Below are positions 23,020 through 34,726 of a stretch of 64,000 nt of DNA, in pieces. The notes under the pieces are model-generated. The model did not search any database and was not told where the DNA came from. It worked only from the letters and a program-made list of their open reading frames with translations. The stretch covers positions 878,001 to 942,000 of the forward strand of contig BSBM01000712.1 in NCBI GenBank assembly GCA_027924585.1, in the 5' to 3' direction. This DNA is from Larix kaempferi. Taxonomy: Eukaryota; Streptophyta; Pinopsida; Pinales; Pinaceae. The number at the start of each line of letters is the position of its first letter. The stretch's first letter is position 1. The position numbers were made by a program, and so were the translations under genes.

Positions 23020-23350
23020 ACAGGTACAAGTATCCTCATCCATACAGGTACATTAATATATGTGCATATATCATCAATACAAGTATTCTCATCAATACAT
23101 CAATATGTAATAATACAAGTATTCTCATCAATACATCAATATGTAATAATACAAGTATTATCATCAAAGCATGTAACCTCATCAATGCATCAAAGCACAT
23201 ATACATATATCATGTATCTTCATCAATACATATATCATCAAAACATGTATCCTCATCAATACATATATCATCAAAACATGTATCCTCATCAATACATCAA
23301 ATCACATATACATATATCATGTATCTTCATCAATACATATATCATCAAAA
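23020..23350 (-). repeat. Copia-C 3' UTR array d (36-bp and related units)
   Basis: CAAGTATTCTCATCAATAC plus CAATATGTAATAATA repeats with a 36-bp period near 23080-23155, then decays into TCATCAATACATATATCATC words. Confidence 0.85.
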
Positions 23351-23460
23351 ATAAAAAAAAATAAAAATAATGTAAGTATTCTAAGTGTAAGAAATATAAA
23401 TCTAAATAAGCATAAATATCTAAGAGTGGTAAACAGGTATCCTCATCATCAGTGACGATA

Positions 23461-24720
23461 CTACTCCCCCTTTCGAGGAGGGTCCTTTTGAACTACACCA
23501 AGCTTGTCTCGGAAGTACTCAAATTTCACACGAGACAGAGGTTTGGTTAATATATTAGCAATTTGTTCCTCAATACTCACATACTCGAGTTTGATAGCTC
23601 CTCTCTGCACCATGTCTCGTATATAAAAGTATCGGATCTCTATGTGTTTTGACTTATCGTGGAATACAGGATTTTCTGTCATTTTGATACAACTTTGATT
23701 GTCACACATGATCACAGTGGGATCCATCTTTAAGTCAAACACTCCAGATAATAGTTTCCGAAGCCACACTGCTTCACAGCTAGCAGAGCAGGAAGCTATG
23801 TATTCTGCTTCAGCGGTACTGAGAGCCACACTAGATTGTTTCTTGCTGAACCATGAGATCATGGCAGATCCAAGACCATAACATCCACCTGATGTACTCT
23901 TTCTGTCGGAGATACTTCCTACCCAATCAGAATCTGAGTAACCATGTAATCTAAGTTCATGATTTCCCAGATAATATAGACCAAAATCTAATGTACCCTT
24001 TAGATACCTCATTACATGCTTTGCAGCTATTAAGTGAACCTTTCTAGGTTCTACTAAATACTGACTCAGGGTATTTACAGCAAAGCATATATCTGGCCTA
24101 GTATTTGTTAAATACATCAAAGATCCAATGATTTGTCTATATAGAGTTATGTCCACTAATTCTGATGAGTCATTAACTAGTAACTTCAAGTTGGAGTCCA
24201 TGGGAGTGGCCATGGCTTTACACTCCAACATATCAAATCTTTTTAGAATCTCCACAGCATACTTACCTTGATTTAGAAAGATTCCTTTTGGTTCTTTCCA
24301 TACTTCTAGACCTAAGAAGTAGTGCATTAATCCGAGATCTTTCATCTCGAATTTTGAAGAAAGCTTCTTCTTGCATTCAATAATTTGTTTCTCATTTCCG
24401 GTTAGAAATAGATCATCCACATATAACAATAGTATAACTGGTTCATCATCCATTACCTTGAGATAGAGATTAGGGTCAGCTTTACTCTTGGTAAAGCCCA
24501 TGCTTGTTAAGAAATTGTCAATCCTTCCATACCAAGCTCCGGGAGCTTGTTTCAATCCATAAAATGCCTTCTTCAGTTTGCATACATGAGTTATCCCATC
24601 TTTAACCTCAAATCCTTGTGGTTGCTTTATGTACACATTTTCTTCAATTACACCATTCAGAAAAGCTGTCTTAACATCCATTTGGTGTAATTTCCACTTC
24701 ATCATAGATGCAAGTGCCAT
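23461..24720 (-). pseudogene. Copia-C reverse transcriptase and RNase H
   Basis: This is the C-terminal third of the copia polyprotein, open over 419 codons. RT shows KTAFLNGVIEENVYIKQPQG, GLKQAPGAWYGRID and LLLYVDDLFLTGN with the YVDD active site intact. RNase H shows SDSDWVGS, ALSTAEAEYIAS, CDNQSCIKM and KSKHIEIR. It ends at the stop at 23461-23463. A GAG-to-TAG change at 24781-24783 separates it from the upstream part of the same frame, so only the RT core without its first block is open. The last codons overlap a second PPT-like run, AAAGGGGGAG. Confidence 0.95.
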
Positions 24721-24780
24721 GCTAGTTCTAATTGAAGTATATCTAGCAACTGGTGCAAATGTTTCTTCGTAGTCAATTCT

Positions 24781-25950
24781 CTATTTCTGAGAGAATCCTT
24801 TGGCTACAAATCTTGCCTTGTATTTTTCAATGCTACCATCTACAGCATGTTTTATCTTGAAAATCCATTTGGAAGAAACCACACTTTGATCTTTTGGTTT
24901 GGGAACTATATCCCAAACATCATTTTTCATTATTGACTGATATTCTTCTATCATTGCTTCTATCCATTCTTTCTTTTGAGTTTCCTCTTCATAGCTAGTA
25001 GGTTGTTGATCCACAAGATCACAGATCAAGGCCACATAGTTGGATACTAGCTTTGGTTTCTTTCTTTCTCTAGTGGAGCCTTCAGGAGCTCCATATCTTT
25101 CAGCTCCTTGAATAATGTCTCTAGCCCATGCTGGCCTTGTTTTCCTAGATAAGTCTACAATAGGGGGGTCTTGTGGTTCCATCATGTCATGGTCCTCTGG
25201 TGTATCATCTTCAGGAATGTGCATAGCTTCTGTGATTCTAGAAGGTGTATCTTCTTCATAGATTTCTTCAAGTTGACACTTCCTGGATTTCTTGAGAGCT
25301 GCTTCTTCATCAAATGTTACATCTCTACTTATTTCCATATCATGAAAACTTGGTATGTAAATTCTAAAGGATTTGGATGATTCACAATATCCAACAAATA
25401 TTACCTTCTTACCAGAAGGGTCCAACTTGGTTCTCTTTTCTTTTGGAATGTGAATGTACACAGGACAACCAAATATTTTGAGATGACTTACCTCAAGCTT
25501 CTTTCCTGTGAACACTTCTTCTGGAGTCTTGAATTCAAGAGCACTATGGGATAGTCTATTATGCACATAGACTGTTGTCCTAGCTGCTTCAGCCCATAAA
25601 TACATGGGTAGATCTTGATCATGTATCATGGTCTTTACAGCTTCCATGATGGTTCTATTCTTTCTTTCAGCCACCCCATTTTGTTGGGGATTGTAGGGAG
25701 TGGTTAGTTCCCTCTTGATTCCAGCTTCCTTACAAAAGTCTTCAAAGTCCTTTGAAGTATATTCTCCGCCATTATTTGTTTTGAGAATCTTGATTTTCTT
25801 TTCTGAGATATTTTCTATTAGGGCCTTGAACTCTTTGAATTTTCCAAATACTTCATTCTTACCTTTTATAAAGTATATCCAAGTCTTCCTTGAATAGTCA
25901 TCGATGAATGAGAGATAGTATTCAAACCCACTTAGGGAAGTGGTGGGCAT
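24781..25950 (-). pseudogene. Copia-C integrase and start of RT
   Basis: Integrase would insert the cDNA. The core shows LSFIDDYSRKTWIYF (first catalytic Asp), KTNNGGEYTSKDF near 25790 where the family has TDNGGE, so the second catalytic Asp is Asn, and NPQQNGVAERKNRTIMEA (catalytic Glu). Downstream come the GCPVYIHIPKEKR and VGYCESSKSFRIY blocks, then the start of RT (MKNDVWDIVPKPKDQ, KYKARFVAKGFSQK). The frame is shared with its neighbours. The upstream stop lies in ELIH-stop-DVCGP, a TCA-to-TAA change. Confidence 0.95.
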
Positions 25951-25965
25951 GGGTCCACAAACATC

Positions 25966-26925
25966 TTAGTGTATTAGCTCCAAAATGTTCTTAGTCTTAG
26001 TTTCACTCTTTGGAAAAGGGTTCTTGACATTCTTCCCCTTTTCACATCCTTTATATGAGCCATTATGATCAACCTTCAAGTCTGGTAATCCTATGACCAC
26101 CTTGCTTACATAAGGTAGGGATTTATAGTTAATGTGAGCTAATCTTCTATGCCATAGCTCACTAGGGCTGGAGGTTTCATGAGCAAGGGAAACTTCTGCA
26201 TGTCCCTTGAGCTTATAGAGACCTCCTTCCTCTTCACCAATGACAACTGCATCTTCAATAGATTTTCCTTTGGGCCACATAAGTACTTGACCATCTATGA
26301 AGGCAACTCTAAAACCTTTCTTATCTAGTGCTAAGATAGAGAGTAGGTTCTTCTTCAAACCTGGTACATATAAAATTTCTTTCATCTTCAAGGGTGTTCC
26401 AGAATCTAGCTTGTAGCTTGCTTCACCAATTCCCTTGATGGGATATTGGTAATCATCTCCTAGAGATACCTTTTGTGAAGAAGACTTTTCTTCAAGTTTT
26501 GAGAGAGTCTTCCTTTGACCTGTCATGTGCTTAGAAGCACCACTATCAATGAGCCATGTATCTTCTCCAGGAGATATAGATCCAAAGAGTGGAGAGAATA
26601 GGACATATTCTTCTGGATCTTCTTTCTTTACTTTAGATCTTTTCCTTCGAGGCCTTTCCTCTTCCTCTTCTTCTTCTTCTTCTTCTTCATTATCATCTTC
26701 TGCCATATGTGCATGGTGTCTTTTGTGGACAAACTTCTTCTTCTTTTGCGAAGGACAAAATCTGGAAATGTGTCCTAGTTTAAGACAATTGAAACACTGG
26801 ACTGTGGAGAGGTCTCTTTCTGGATTGGGTCCTCTTCCCCTTTTAAATCTAGAGAAGGGTTGAGATCCTTTGTGGTCAACTTTCTTGAAGTGACCCTTTC
26901 TTCTTCTTTTGGTGTGAGTAGCCAA
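25966..26925 (-). pseudogene. Copia-C nucleocapsid, protease and pre-integrase
   Basis: Zinc knuckle CFNCLKLGHISRFC (C-x2-C-x4-H-x4-C) near 26790 is followed by a long acidic run of about 13 Glu encoded by a (CTT)n-like stretch at 26660-26700. Protease follows with WLIDSGASKHMTG near 26560 (DSG active site). Then the pre-integrase domain ELWHRRLAHINYKSL near 26140 with GCEKGK. It would cut the polyprotein and start the integrase. Same frame as 26995-27552. Confidence 0.95.
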
Positions 26926-26994
26926 GGCTTGGTCATCCTCCTTGAGGAGTGCTTCTCTGTTGGCTACCCTAGCCTCTTCTTGAACACAATCCTC

Positions 26995-27552
26995 TCACAC
27001 TACATCAAACTTCATACTTTCTTTTCTGGCACACATAGTTTGTATAAATGACTCCCAAGGTCTAGTGAGACCATTTAGAGCAGTAATCACAAGTTCATCT
27101 ACATCAAGACTATCACCAATGGCATCTAATTGCTCCTTAATTTGGGAGACCCTTGAGAAGTAGTCTTGAATGTATTCTCCTTTGTGCATCTCGGTACTCT
27201 TCAACTGATTTCTTAGGTTCATCTTCCTATTGATGTTCTTTCCCTCATACATTCTTCCTAGGGCATCATACATTTCCTTTGGAGTCTTCTTGGAAGCCAC
27301 TTGGGGAATCAAGTGGTCTTTAATAGAATTAGCTATGATTCTCTTTGCCCTAATCAAATCCTTCCTATGCTTCTCTTTGGCTTCATCTCCTTCAGGTTCT
27401 GCAACTTCATCCTTGATATACTGAGCAAGATCATTCTCTTCAAGAATGAGACCAATTCGGTATTTCCATGCCTGAAAATTCTCTATACCTTCTAACTTGT
27501 CTTCAAGCTTAGTGCTTGGAGCCATCTTCTCTTGGGGGAGTCCAAGAGACAA
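26995..27552 (-). pseudogene. Copia-C gag (UBN2-type)
   Basis: This is the capsid part, 185 codons from the ATG at 27552. It shows ENFQAWKYRIGLILEENDL, a WDAL-like block as MYDALGRMYEGKN, and LNGLTRPWESFIQTMCARK, the typical order of copia gag. It ends at a TGG-to-TGA change (V-stop-EDC), after which the frame goes on into the nucleocapsid. The ATG is in the leader about 290 bp after the PBS. Confidence 0.9.
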
Positions 27553-27830
27553 GAGATAGAATAGTACTTACCTGGAAACTTTAATTTTTTTACTTTTCCG
27601 GATCTGCAACAGAATTTCTAGTTTATCGCACTTTTGGTAAAACTAGGGTTTGACTTTCCCGAAGTTCTACCCAACCAAAAGCCTCGATCCAAAGCTCAAA
27701 AGATAGATCTTTAAAAGGGCTATTCAACCATGCAATCAGAACCCAAAAATACTAACTTTTGCAGAAACCCTAATTTTGGGAGAGAGAGAGAAATATAATT
27801 TCACCTTGTGAAAGATGTTCTATTCAGGCT

Positions 27831-27843
27831 AGCTCTGATACCA
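27831..27843 (-). promoter_or_regulatory. Copia-C primer-binding site (tRNA-iMet type)
   Basis: TGGTATCAGAGCT on the minus strand, directly after the 5' LTR, is the standard initiator-Met PBS of plant copia elements. Confidence 0.95.
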
Positions 27844-28345
27844 TGTTAATTTTTAAACCAAATAGACTAGCAAGATCACTGAAAGAAACATAATCACAAG
27901 ATAGACACAAAATTTACCCTGGGAAACCCTCATGGGGTAGAAAACCCAGCAAATCTTTCCTCAATAAGATGATCAACCAAAATACAAGATGTGCTCCAAG
28001 ACTTGTCCTTCTTCTTTACCTTGCATGCAGTCCTCCCAGACACAAGTGCGCTACTTCCTGAGTTGTGTAAGTGTGTCAAATGAGGAGCTCTCCTCCTCTA
28101 CTTATACTAGATCCCGATTGACCAAAATCCCTAATGGGGCCGACCTCTACTGGAGAAGTCTAATAACCCCTAAAATATAAACTCAGGGCCGACCCCCTCA
28201 TGGTGGGTCTAATAACCCTAGTTACCACAAACCATCAGAGGAATAAACATCTCCGGATACATAATATAATTTCCTCGGAGGGATGAAACATCTCCGAAAT
28301 AATAATGTACAAATATAATATTCTTAGAAGTTACAATATTCAACA
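27844..28345 (-). repeat. Copia-C 5' LTR (502 bp)
   Basis: Partner of 21159-21660, same length. TATA-type TATAAGTAG at 28098-28106 (minus). Confidence 0.95.
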
Positions 28346-28697
28346 TACTGTAGCCAAGCAACCAATTTTTCCCTCTTTAGTGTTTCATTTCTTCCCATTA
28401 TCTATTTTATTTATATTATTTTTCATTTCACACTATTGTTCGTAATTTCGTATTTGGTTTTGTTGTTTGTTTTTGTTGGTTTGAGGATTTTTCCTCTATT
28501 TTGTAGGTTAATGGTGGATTTATTTTTGGGTTTTGAATTAAAATATATGGGTTTTTCCCACTTATTGAAAGAAGCGGGAATTTTTTACTTTTGAAAGAAG
28601 AGGGAAAAACATCTTAAGAAGACATGAAAAAGGACGGTTTGTTTAATTTCTTCATTTCACATTGTTCTACAAGACAAGAGGAAGAGGAAGAGGGAGA
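28346..28697. repeat. ~350-bp tandem repeat, unit 2
   Basis: It begins TACTGTAGCCAAG. The first 200 bp align with 30254-30460 and the last 130 bp with 21010-21158, so three adjacent units can be recognised although two later insertions separate them. No coding sequence. Confidence 0.65.
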
Positions 28698-30248
28698 TGT
28701 CACATACCCACCCATCCATCTAAGGCAAGGGAGAGAACATGATGCTGATCTATGGGGTTTTTCATAAAAACTCAGCCCATTCATTCAATTCACACAATTA
28801 AAAACCCATTGTGTGCAGATGCAACTCAATTGAATATGCACAACGGAAATGAACAAATCATCCACACACATTTTATATGCATACAACATATCAAGACAAT
28901 CATCAAATTAAACATTTCAGGAGTAAAATACAGAGATAGAGAACACTTATCTTTGTCGTGCAATTGTCCCACACAACTAGCTATGTCAATGCAACGTTCC
29001 ACCCAACCGTAGGCTCTTTGACAACATATACTGAGTCCATCTGAAGGCCACCCCCGAGCTGGGCATGATATCTACAAGGAAAAAGGGGACATCCAACTCA
29101 TACACAACCAAAACATCTTTTCAGCTAAGCCAAGCCATTCCATAGCTAGGTTTATCAGGCTAGTAATGAACCCTCCTCATCATTGGATACTTGCATTCAA
29201 GCTCAAGCCAAAGCAATGGATTCCCATAACCTACACCCAAACATACTATTTTCTCACACAGCAAGCACAATCACTGGGCATGGATACACATTTTTAACAA
29301 TGGGAAAGACAATCATAGGGAGGAAAATGATTTCATCCCAAACAACTCAGCATTCAATGGCTAACACAGGGATGCACATAACATGCAAAAATATAAGTGC
29401 TGGGTATGTAGAAAAATGTTTCTATAGTAGAATGCCCAAAATAGGGTTCCCTGAGCTACAGAAAAACATGGGAAAGCCCAAAACGAAAATTGGAAAATGG
29501 GAAATCAACCCCAGGAGAAAAATCATTTTTAGAAAAACGTCCATGGGCATTTCGTGGGTAGAAAAGACCTCTATAAGCCCAGAAAATCATGGTTCTCTTC
29601 TCCCAGCCACTATGATAACCAAAAACGAGTTTACAGGCATGGAAAAATGCAGGAAATGGTGAAAAACATGAAGAATAAAACCCCAGCAAGCTCAGACTGC
29701 ATGAGAGGATGAATGCCATGGGTGAAGAATGGCTTTGGGCACAATTTCGTGGGGGTTTTCTTGCCCAGCAAGCCAAAATTCGATTTCCCAGGTTGCTGGC
29801 TTGCCCATACACCAAAATTGATAGCCATACCTCTCCCATCCCAAGGCATTAATTGCCTCAACCAATTCTTGGTAGAATTAAATGATTGGGTGCATGAGAC
29901 CAAATGGGTAGTTGAGAGTTCATGGGTTTTCCCCATTGACACATGGATTGACACCATGGCTCAAGGGTTTGAACAATTTTTCCTCCCTATTCCTTGTAAA
30001 GATCATGCCCCCATCTCTTGTTGCATTGCATAGCTAGTTGTGGGCATTTATATTAAGATGCATATTTACAATTCCCATGGTTTACTAGCACATGGGTAGC
30101 ATAATTTCAAATACTTGCCTCTTCTAGATCGAGCATTCACTAGCGGGGCCTTGGCCTTGAGCTCCACGCTAGGAATCATAGATAATATGCATACATTATT
30201 TACATTATATCCCAAAATATTACAAGGGTAAAAATGGGGGACATTACA
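28698..30248. repeat. Probable solo LTR (1551 bp)
   Basis: It starts TGTCACATACCC and ends GGACATTACA. The reverse complement starts TGTAATGTCCCC, a form I associate with conifer gypsy LTRs. The flanks are GGAGA and GAAGA, a 5-bp duplication with one change. It lies cleanly between units 2 and 3 of the 350-bp repeat, which supports both ends. The ORFs inside have no recognisable domain. Confidence 0.6.
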
Positions 30249-30253
30249 GAAGA

Positions 30254-30460
30254 ATACTGCATCCAAGAAACCATTTACTCCCTCTTCATTGTTTTAGTTA
30301 TTCCTGATATCTATTTTATTTCTATTATTTTGCATTTCTCACTATTGTTCATGATTTCTTATTTTGTTTTGTTGTTTGTTTTTGTTTGTTTGAAGTTTTT
30401 TCCTATCTTTTTCAAGTTAATGGTGGATTTATTTTACGATTTTTCTTCAAAATATATGGA
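30254..30460. repeat. ~350-bp tandem repeat, unit 3 (start part)
   Basis: ATACTGCATCCAAG and then TTTTGTTGTTTGTTTTTG and GTTAATGGTGGATTTATTTT align with 28346-28550. After 30460 similarity fades. Confidence 0.65.
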
Positions 30461-30654
30461 TAGAAAATGTGGGGAAAGTTTAGAAAAGAAAATGATAAAT
30501 TTTTTGTGCAGCATGGGTGCATATCCATAGGGGTTTTTACCTTCTTTTATCTCCAAATTAACAAGGTTTATCTACGTGTGGATTTTTTTTGTTTTCACAT
30601 CATTCTATTTTCTATTTGTGGTGCTCCTATTCTATGTGAGCACATCAGTGCTTC

Positions 30655-30860
30655 TATTTTGTGAAGGAACGCTAGTGCTACTCTTTGGTTAAGGTGCACC
30701 AGTATCGATGCTACTCTTTGGTTAAGGCACACTGGTGTCGGTGCTCCTCTTTAGGGAAGGAAAACTAGTGCTAATTGTTTGTATAAGTGCATCGATGGTC
30801 TTGTTTTAATGTGTGGGCACACTAGCGCTCTTCTTTGTTATGAGAGCATTGATATTTCAT
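30655..30860. repeat. Minisatellite-like array, block 1
   Basis: Short imperfect units with GCTACTCTTTGGTTAAGG, GCACACTGGTGTCGGTG and similar words, period roughly 40-50 bp. Related units are at 31840-32165. Confidence 0.75.
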
Positions 30861-30913
30861 CATGTTAGGCATATTATCTCTAGTGGATGAGTGATTTTGC
30901 AGAGTTCTCATCA

Positions 30914-31833
30914 AACGTTTTTCATGTAACAATTGGATGGTTTTGTAATTACAATAGATCCACCAATTAAATCGTAAATTGAGTGGTTTGACATTAACCA
31001 TGGTTTTATATGGACAATTTCATCACCATTACTATAATTTGTAATGGTTAACATTTCAATATTAATTATTGTATATTTTTGTAATATTATTTTTATGTTT
31101 ATTGATAATGTCTTGTTCAAAATGATTTTAACTATAATTTTTTATTTCAACAATTAAAATTATTTTTTTTGTTTAATATTCGGCAAGTATTTCATTTTTA
31201 AATTGTAAATAAGAGATTCATTAATAAACAAGGGTAAGAACTAATACTTGGAATATTCAAAATCAAAGCTATTATAACACTACATTTTAATAATCGTCAA
31301 TTTATTAAATAACATCCCTTTATTTGCACGTTCACAAGGTTTTTGTACGCGACATATTGTTTTTGGTTGTCAATACACATCTTTTAACATTTTTCATTTA
31401 ACAATTGAGTAGTTTTGTAATTACAAGAGATCCACCCATTAACTGTTAAATAGAGTGATTTGACACTCATCATGGTTTTGTATGGGTAGTTTCATGACCA
31501 TTACTATAACTTGTAATGCTTAATATTTCAATATTAATTATTGTATATTTTCATAGTATTGTTGTTATGTTTATTGATATTGCCTTATTTCATATGATTT
31601 TAACTATAATTTTGTATTTTAAACAATCAAAATTATAATTTGTGTTTAATGTTATGCAAGTATTTAATTTTTAAATTGTAAATAAGAGATTCATTAATAA
31701 ACAAGGATAAGAACTAGTACTTGGAATATTCAAAATCAAACTATATCACTATATTTTAATATTCATCTAATTTTATTAAATCACTTCCCTTTATTTGCAT
31801 GTTACACGGTTTTTGTATGCGGCATATTGTTTT
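30914..31833. repeat. Tandem duplication (~450-bp units, ~472-bp period)
   Basis: Copy 1 is about 30914-31361 and copy 2 about 31387-31833. Both carry TGTAAATAAGAGATTCATTA, CAATATTAATTATTGTATAT and CCCTTTATTTGCA in order. It is bordered on both sides by related minisatellite blocks. No coding sequence. Confidence 0.9.
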
Positions 31834-31839
31834 TTTCAT

Positions 31840-32170
31840 CAGTGCTCATATTTGGTATGGGTGCATGTATGCTCATTGTTAGTTAAGGTGCACTGGTGCT
31901 CATCTTTGATATAAGTGCGTCGGTGTTTCTTTACTATAGATGCGTCAGTGCTCCACGACCCATGTGCACCAGCATACTTTGGCAAAAAAAAAAATCATTG
32001 CTCCTATTTGGTGAAGGCACACTAATTTTAGTGCTCCTCTTTGGTTAAGGTGCATCGATGTCGGTTCTCCTCTTTGGTGAAGGCACACTGGTGTCAATGC
32101 TCCTCTTTGGTGAAGTGGTATTGATGATCATTGGTATAAGTGCATTGGTGCTTATTACTTTAGGCACACT
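31840..32170. repeat. Minisatellite-like array, block 2
   Basis: GCTCCTCTTTGGTGAAGGCA and GGTGCA(C/T)(C/T)GGTG words repeat with a 40-50-bp period, as in block 1. Confidence 0.75.
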
Positions 32171-32339
32171 GAACCTTGGCTAGAAACCTTCACTAAAACC
32201 TACAACCACCAACAAAACACCTCTACTAAAACCTCTATTAGAGGCTCTACTAAAACCTTCATTACCAATTGTAGAGGTTGTATTGGAGGTTCTTTTGACC
32301 ATTTTCCCAAATATTGTAACACTGAAAACCTCTGCTACA

Positions 32340-34420
32340 ACCTTCACTAGAAGGTGTTCTCCTTGTAGTGGAGAATATGTTTTGAAAATATTGAAATAAT
32401 GTTTTGTAAGAAAAAAATTAATGTGGTGAACGAGATCCTCCAATTAATATGTTTTCAATGACACTGGGTGTGACATAAATATCTACCTTAATGGCAAGTG
32501 AGATATTGGCCATGTTTCCTTCTTCAAAAGCATTGGGGGTATGGATGGGGTTTCTAAACTAATCAACAATGATGGTCGAAAGGGATAAAGTTATTGGTAT
32601 TGACCACATATTCATAAGCCACATTGATAATTTTGAAGGTGTCCTAAGGTATAAAGTAGGAATAATGATGCATATTATCCCATGGGGTTTCAAGAGATTC
32701 CATTTCTTCTATGATGTACTCATCGGAGTGGAATGGGTGATCAAGGATACTATTTGGAGGATTGTCTCCAAGGTGTTTAGGATTAGGGTTAGTGGCACTA
32801 GCATAAACTAAATTGTTGGTGTGGGAGGAATCAAGAATGCTATAGGAATCCATGGAGGTTGAGATGTTGTATGGGGAATGTGTCTCAATCCATTCGGTTA
32901 AAGCAAAGATGTGCACAGTTTATGTGTTGATGTCAATATTATATTTTAATGATGAATGTTTATATCTGATGAATTAGACTGATAATGAGATATGATACAT
33001 ATATACATGGCCAGTATTATCATTTGATGGGAGGGGATATTCTCCTAAGGAGGAACAAGTGGGTTTATGGTAATTGGAGATATTTATTTGTACCTTTCAA
33101 CGAGGTATGATGCTTCCTTAACTAGTTAAAGTGGTTAGATGAATTTGCTCTCACTATTGGGCATTGAAATGAATAATGGTACAATAGACTACAATAATGA
33201 CATGGACAAAGAGCATGTGATGTGACCAGTGTGGGGGAATGGGTGAAGGAATTAATGGGATCCTCTCAAGGTGTCATGTCTGCAACTAATGGTATTAAAT
33301 GACAAATCTACCTTCATAATACACTTGGGCATGCAAGGTAGTTTTTTTTAATGTTGAAAAATGTAATTAATAGTAATAGACTATGGAGAGACTATCCTAG
33401 GAAATGAGGGTGTTTGGGTCTAGCAAATGTATATGAGGTTGTTATGAAATCGTGGAATTAGAAAATGATGGGTGTAATAACCAAACATGGAACATAGAGG
33501 ACACGCATGATTGGTACATAGGGAAATTTTGTTCTTGACCTTTGTGGGTTTTGTTTGAGGAATATAGAGCTGACCCCTAGCTGAATGGTTCTAGGTGAGT
33601 ATTTTGGTATTTAGGAGTTGTAGAAGGTTCATAATATTAAAAAAATATAGGAAACGTATAGTGGGGTGACATTTCATATTTCATAGAGCACATGGATGGC
33701 GAACCTAAATATGGAGTAGATTTGGGGAAGCTATAATTTTTTCCATTATTATCTCCATGCCCCCATATATTTGTGTTTATGATGGTCGACTGGCCTTAAT
33801 GATGATGATGTGTTCAATGAAGAAGACCATAGGATCTCAAAAGGTGAGGTATTAATAGAAACAATTGGGGTTAAGTTTATATGAGAATACGGTGTTGGGG
33901 TTACTTCTTGGTATGGAGGTGTGAAGTAACATACAAGTACCCCAAGGGTGATTCTTGGTAAACTAAGGGAAGCCATCATTAGCATAAGGTTGATACTTCA
34001 AGTGGGAATGAAAATTTACTTCTACTACTAGAGCTATTTAAGGAAGATGGGTGGGAATGGTTGAGGCTTCGAGAGGGATCTCATTGATTGGTGGTGATGT
34101 AGAGTTAAAATATGATAAATAACCATATACTCATGGGCCTCTCTAATTGTAATAAAGGAGTTTTTTAGAAATACTTATTGTTGGTAGGATATTGTTCGAG
34201 CTATTAGTGAGGTGAGGCTTGTAGTATCATAAGCTATCCAAGAGTGATGACTTTCCCATTGTGCGGGATAATCATGGTGTGAAAGACTTAGGAGGAAAGA
34301 ACCTTAATGGAATACATATAATTACAACCAAGGAGGATTTTGTAGTCAATATGGGAATCAACAACTACTACATTGAGGAGAAGCATCTTTCCCCCTAGTT
34401 AAATAGGGAAATTTTGGAAA
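32340..34420 (-). pseudogene. Gypsy-D protease to pre-RT remnant
   Basis: On the minus strand, strongly decayed, I read LNVVVVDSHIDYKILLG (about 34350), the post-active-site part of a plant gypsy protease (family form VDAPLDYNLLLGR), then a Pro/Ser-rich linker (33749-33985), then ESLETPWDNMHHYSYFIP near 32650 and, after a frameshift, FEEGNMANISLAIKVDI near 32500 with SYKTLFQYFQNIFS near 32400. These are known pre-RT blocks of a widespread plant Ty3/gypsy family. RT itself is missing, because the element stops at the minisatellite near 32.3 kb. Confidence 0.6.
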
Positions 34421-34726
34421 AGTCTTATGGTTGTGATGGGAAACCATCATAGGTGCATAGGGTGATTCTGGATCAAATGAGATTAGGTTATCTCAATCAT
34501 TTCCAAATGGTGGTTGACATGACACAAGTAGAAGCACCTTCATTGGCAATGTTATTCCTAGAGACGTTCTAAGGCTATATTTTAGAACTGTGCCTGGGCA
34601 TCAATAATCTTGCTTGTTTTAGTTTATCTTCAGGAAAAAAATTAATCAAGAATTATATCATTTACTTTAATTGCAAATACATAGGAAATCCATAATCTAG
34701 ATTGTATGCGGGTGGCACTTCAGGCA

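Larger units (their letters stand above)
21159..28345 (-). mobile_element. Copia-C: nearly complete Ty1/copia element
   Basis: Two 502-bp LTRs in direct orientation differ at about 18-19 positions by my count (near 4%). PBS, gag, protease, integrase, RT, RNase H, 3' UTR arrays and PPT appear in the expected copia order. The flanks are TTTTG and TACTG, which share only 3 of 5 bases, so the TSD is mutated or was lost. The pol is clearly related to Copia-1 and Copia-2 but is a different subfamily. Confidence 0.95.

Noticed and set aside
22292-23056. 254-codon plus-strand ORF and 209-codon minus-strand ORF
   Set aside because: They are frames through the 87-bp tandem array, open because the unit is a multiple of three. 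No domain, and open on both strands at once.
21800-23350. Arrays of short direct repeats resembling a CRISPR
   Set aside because: Repeats are contiguous without unique spacers, in a plant retrotransposon 3' UTR.
26660-26700. (CTT)n microsatellite as a separate feature
   Set aside because: It encodes the acidic run of Copia-C gag-pol in frame, so it is part of the coding region.
29183-30033. ORFs of 98-159 codons on both strands
   Set aside because: They overlap each other inside the probable solo LTR and show no domain.
32180-32443. 87-codon minus-strand ORF
   Set aside because: Its frame is only partly the Gypsy-D pre-RT frame, and the C-terminal part is low-complexity; covered by the Gypsy-D call.
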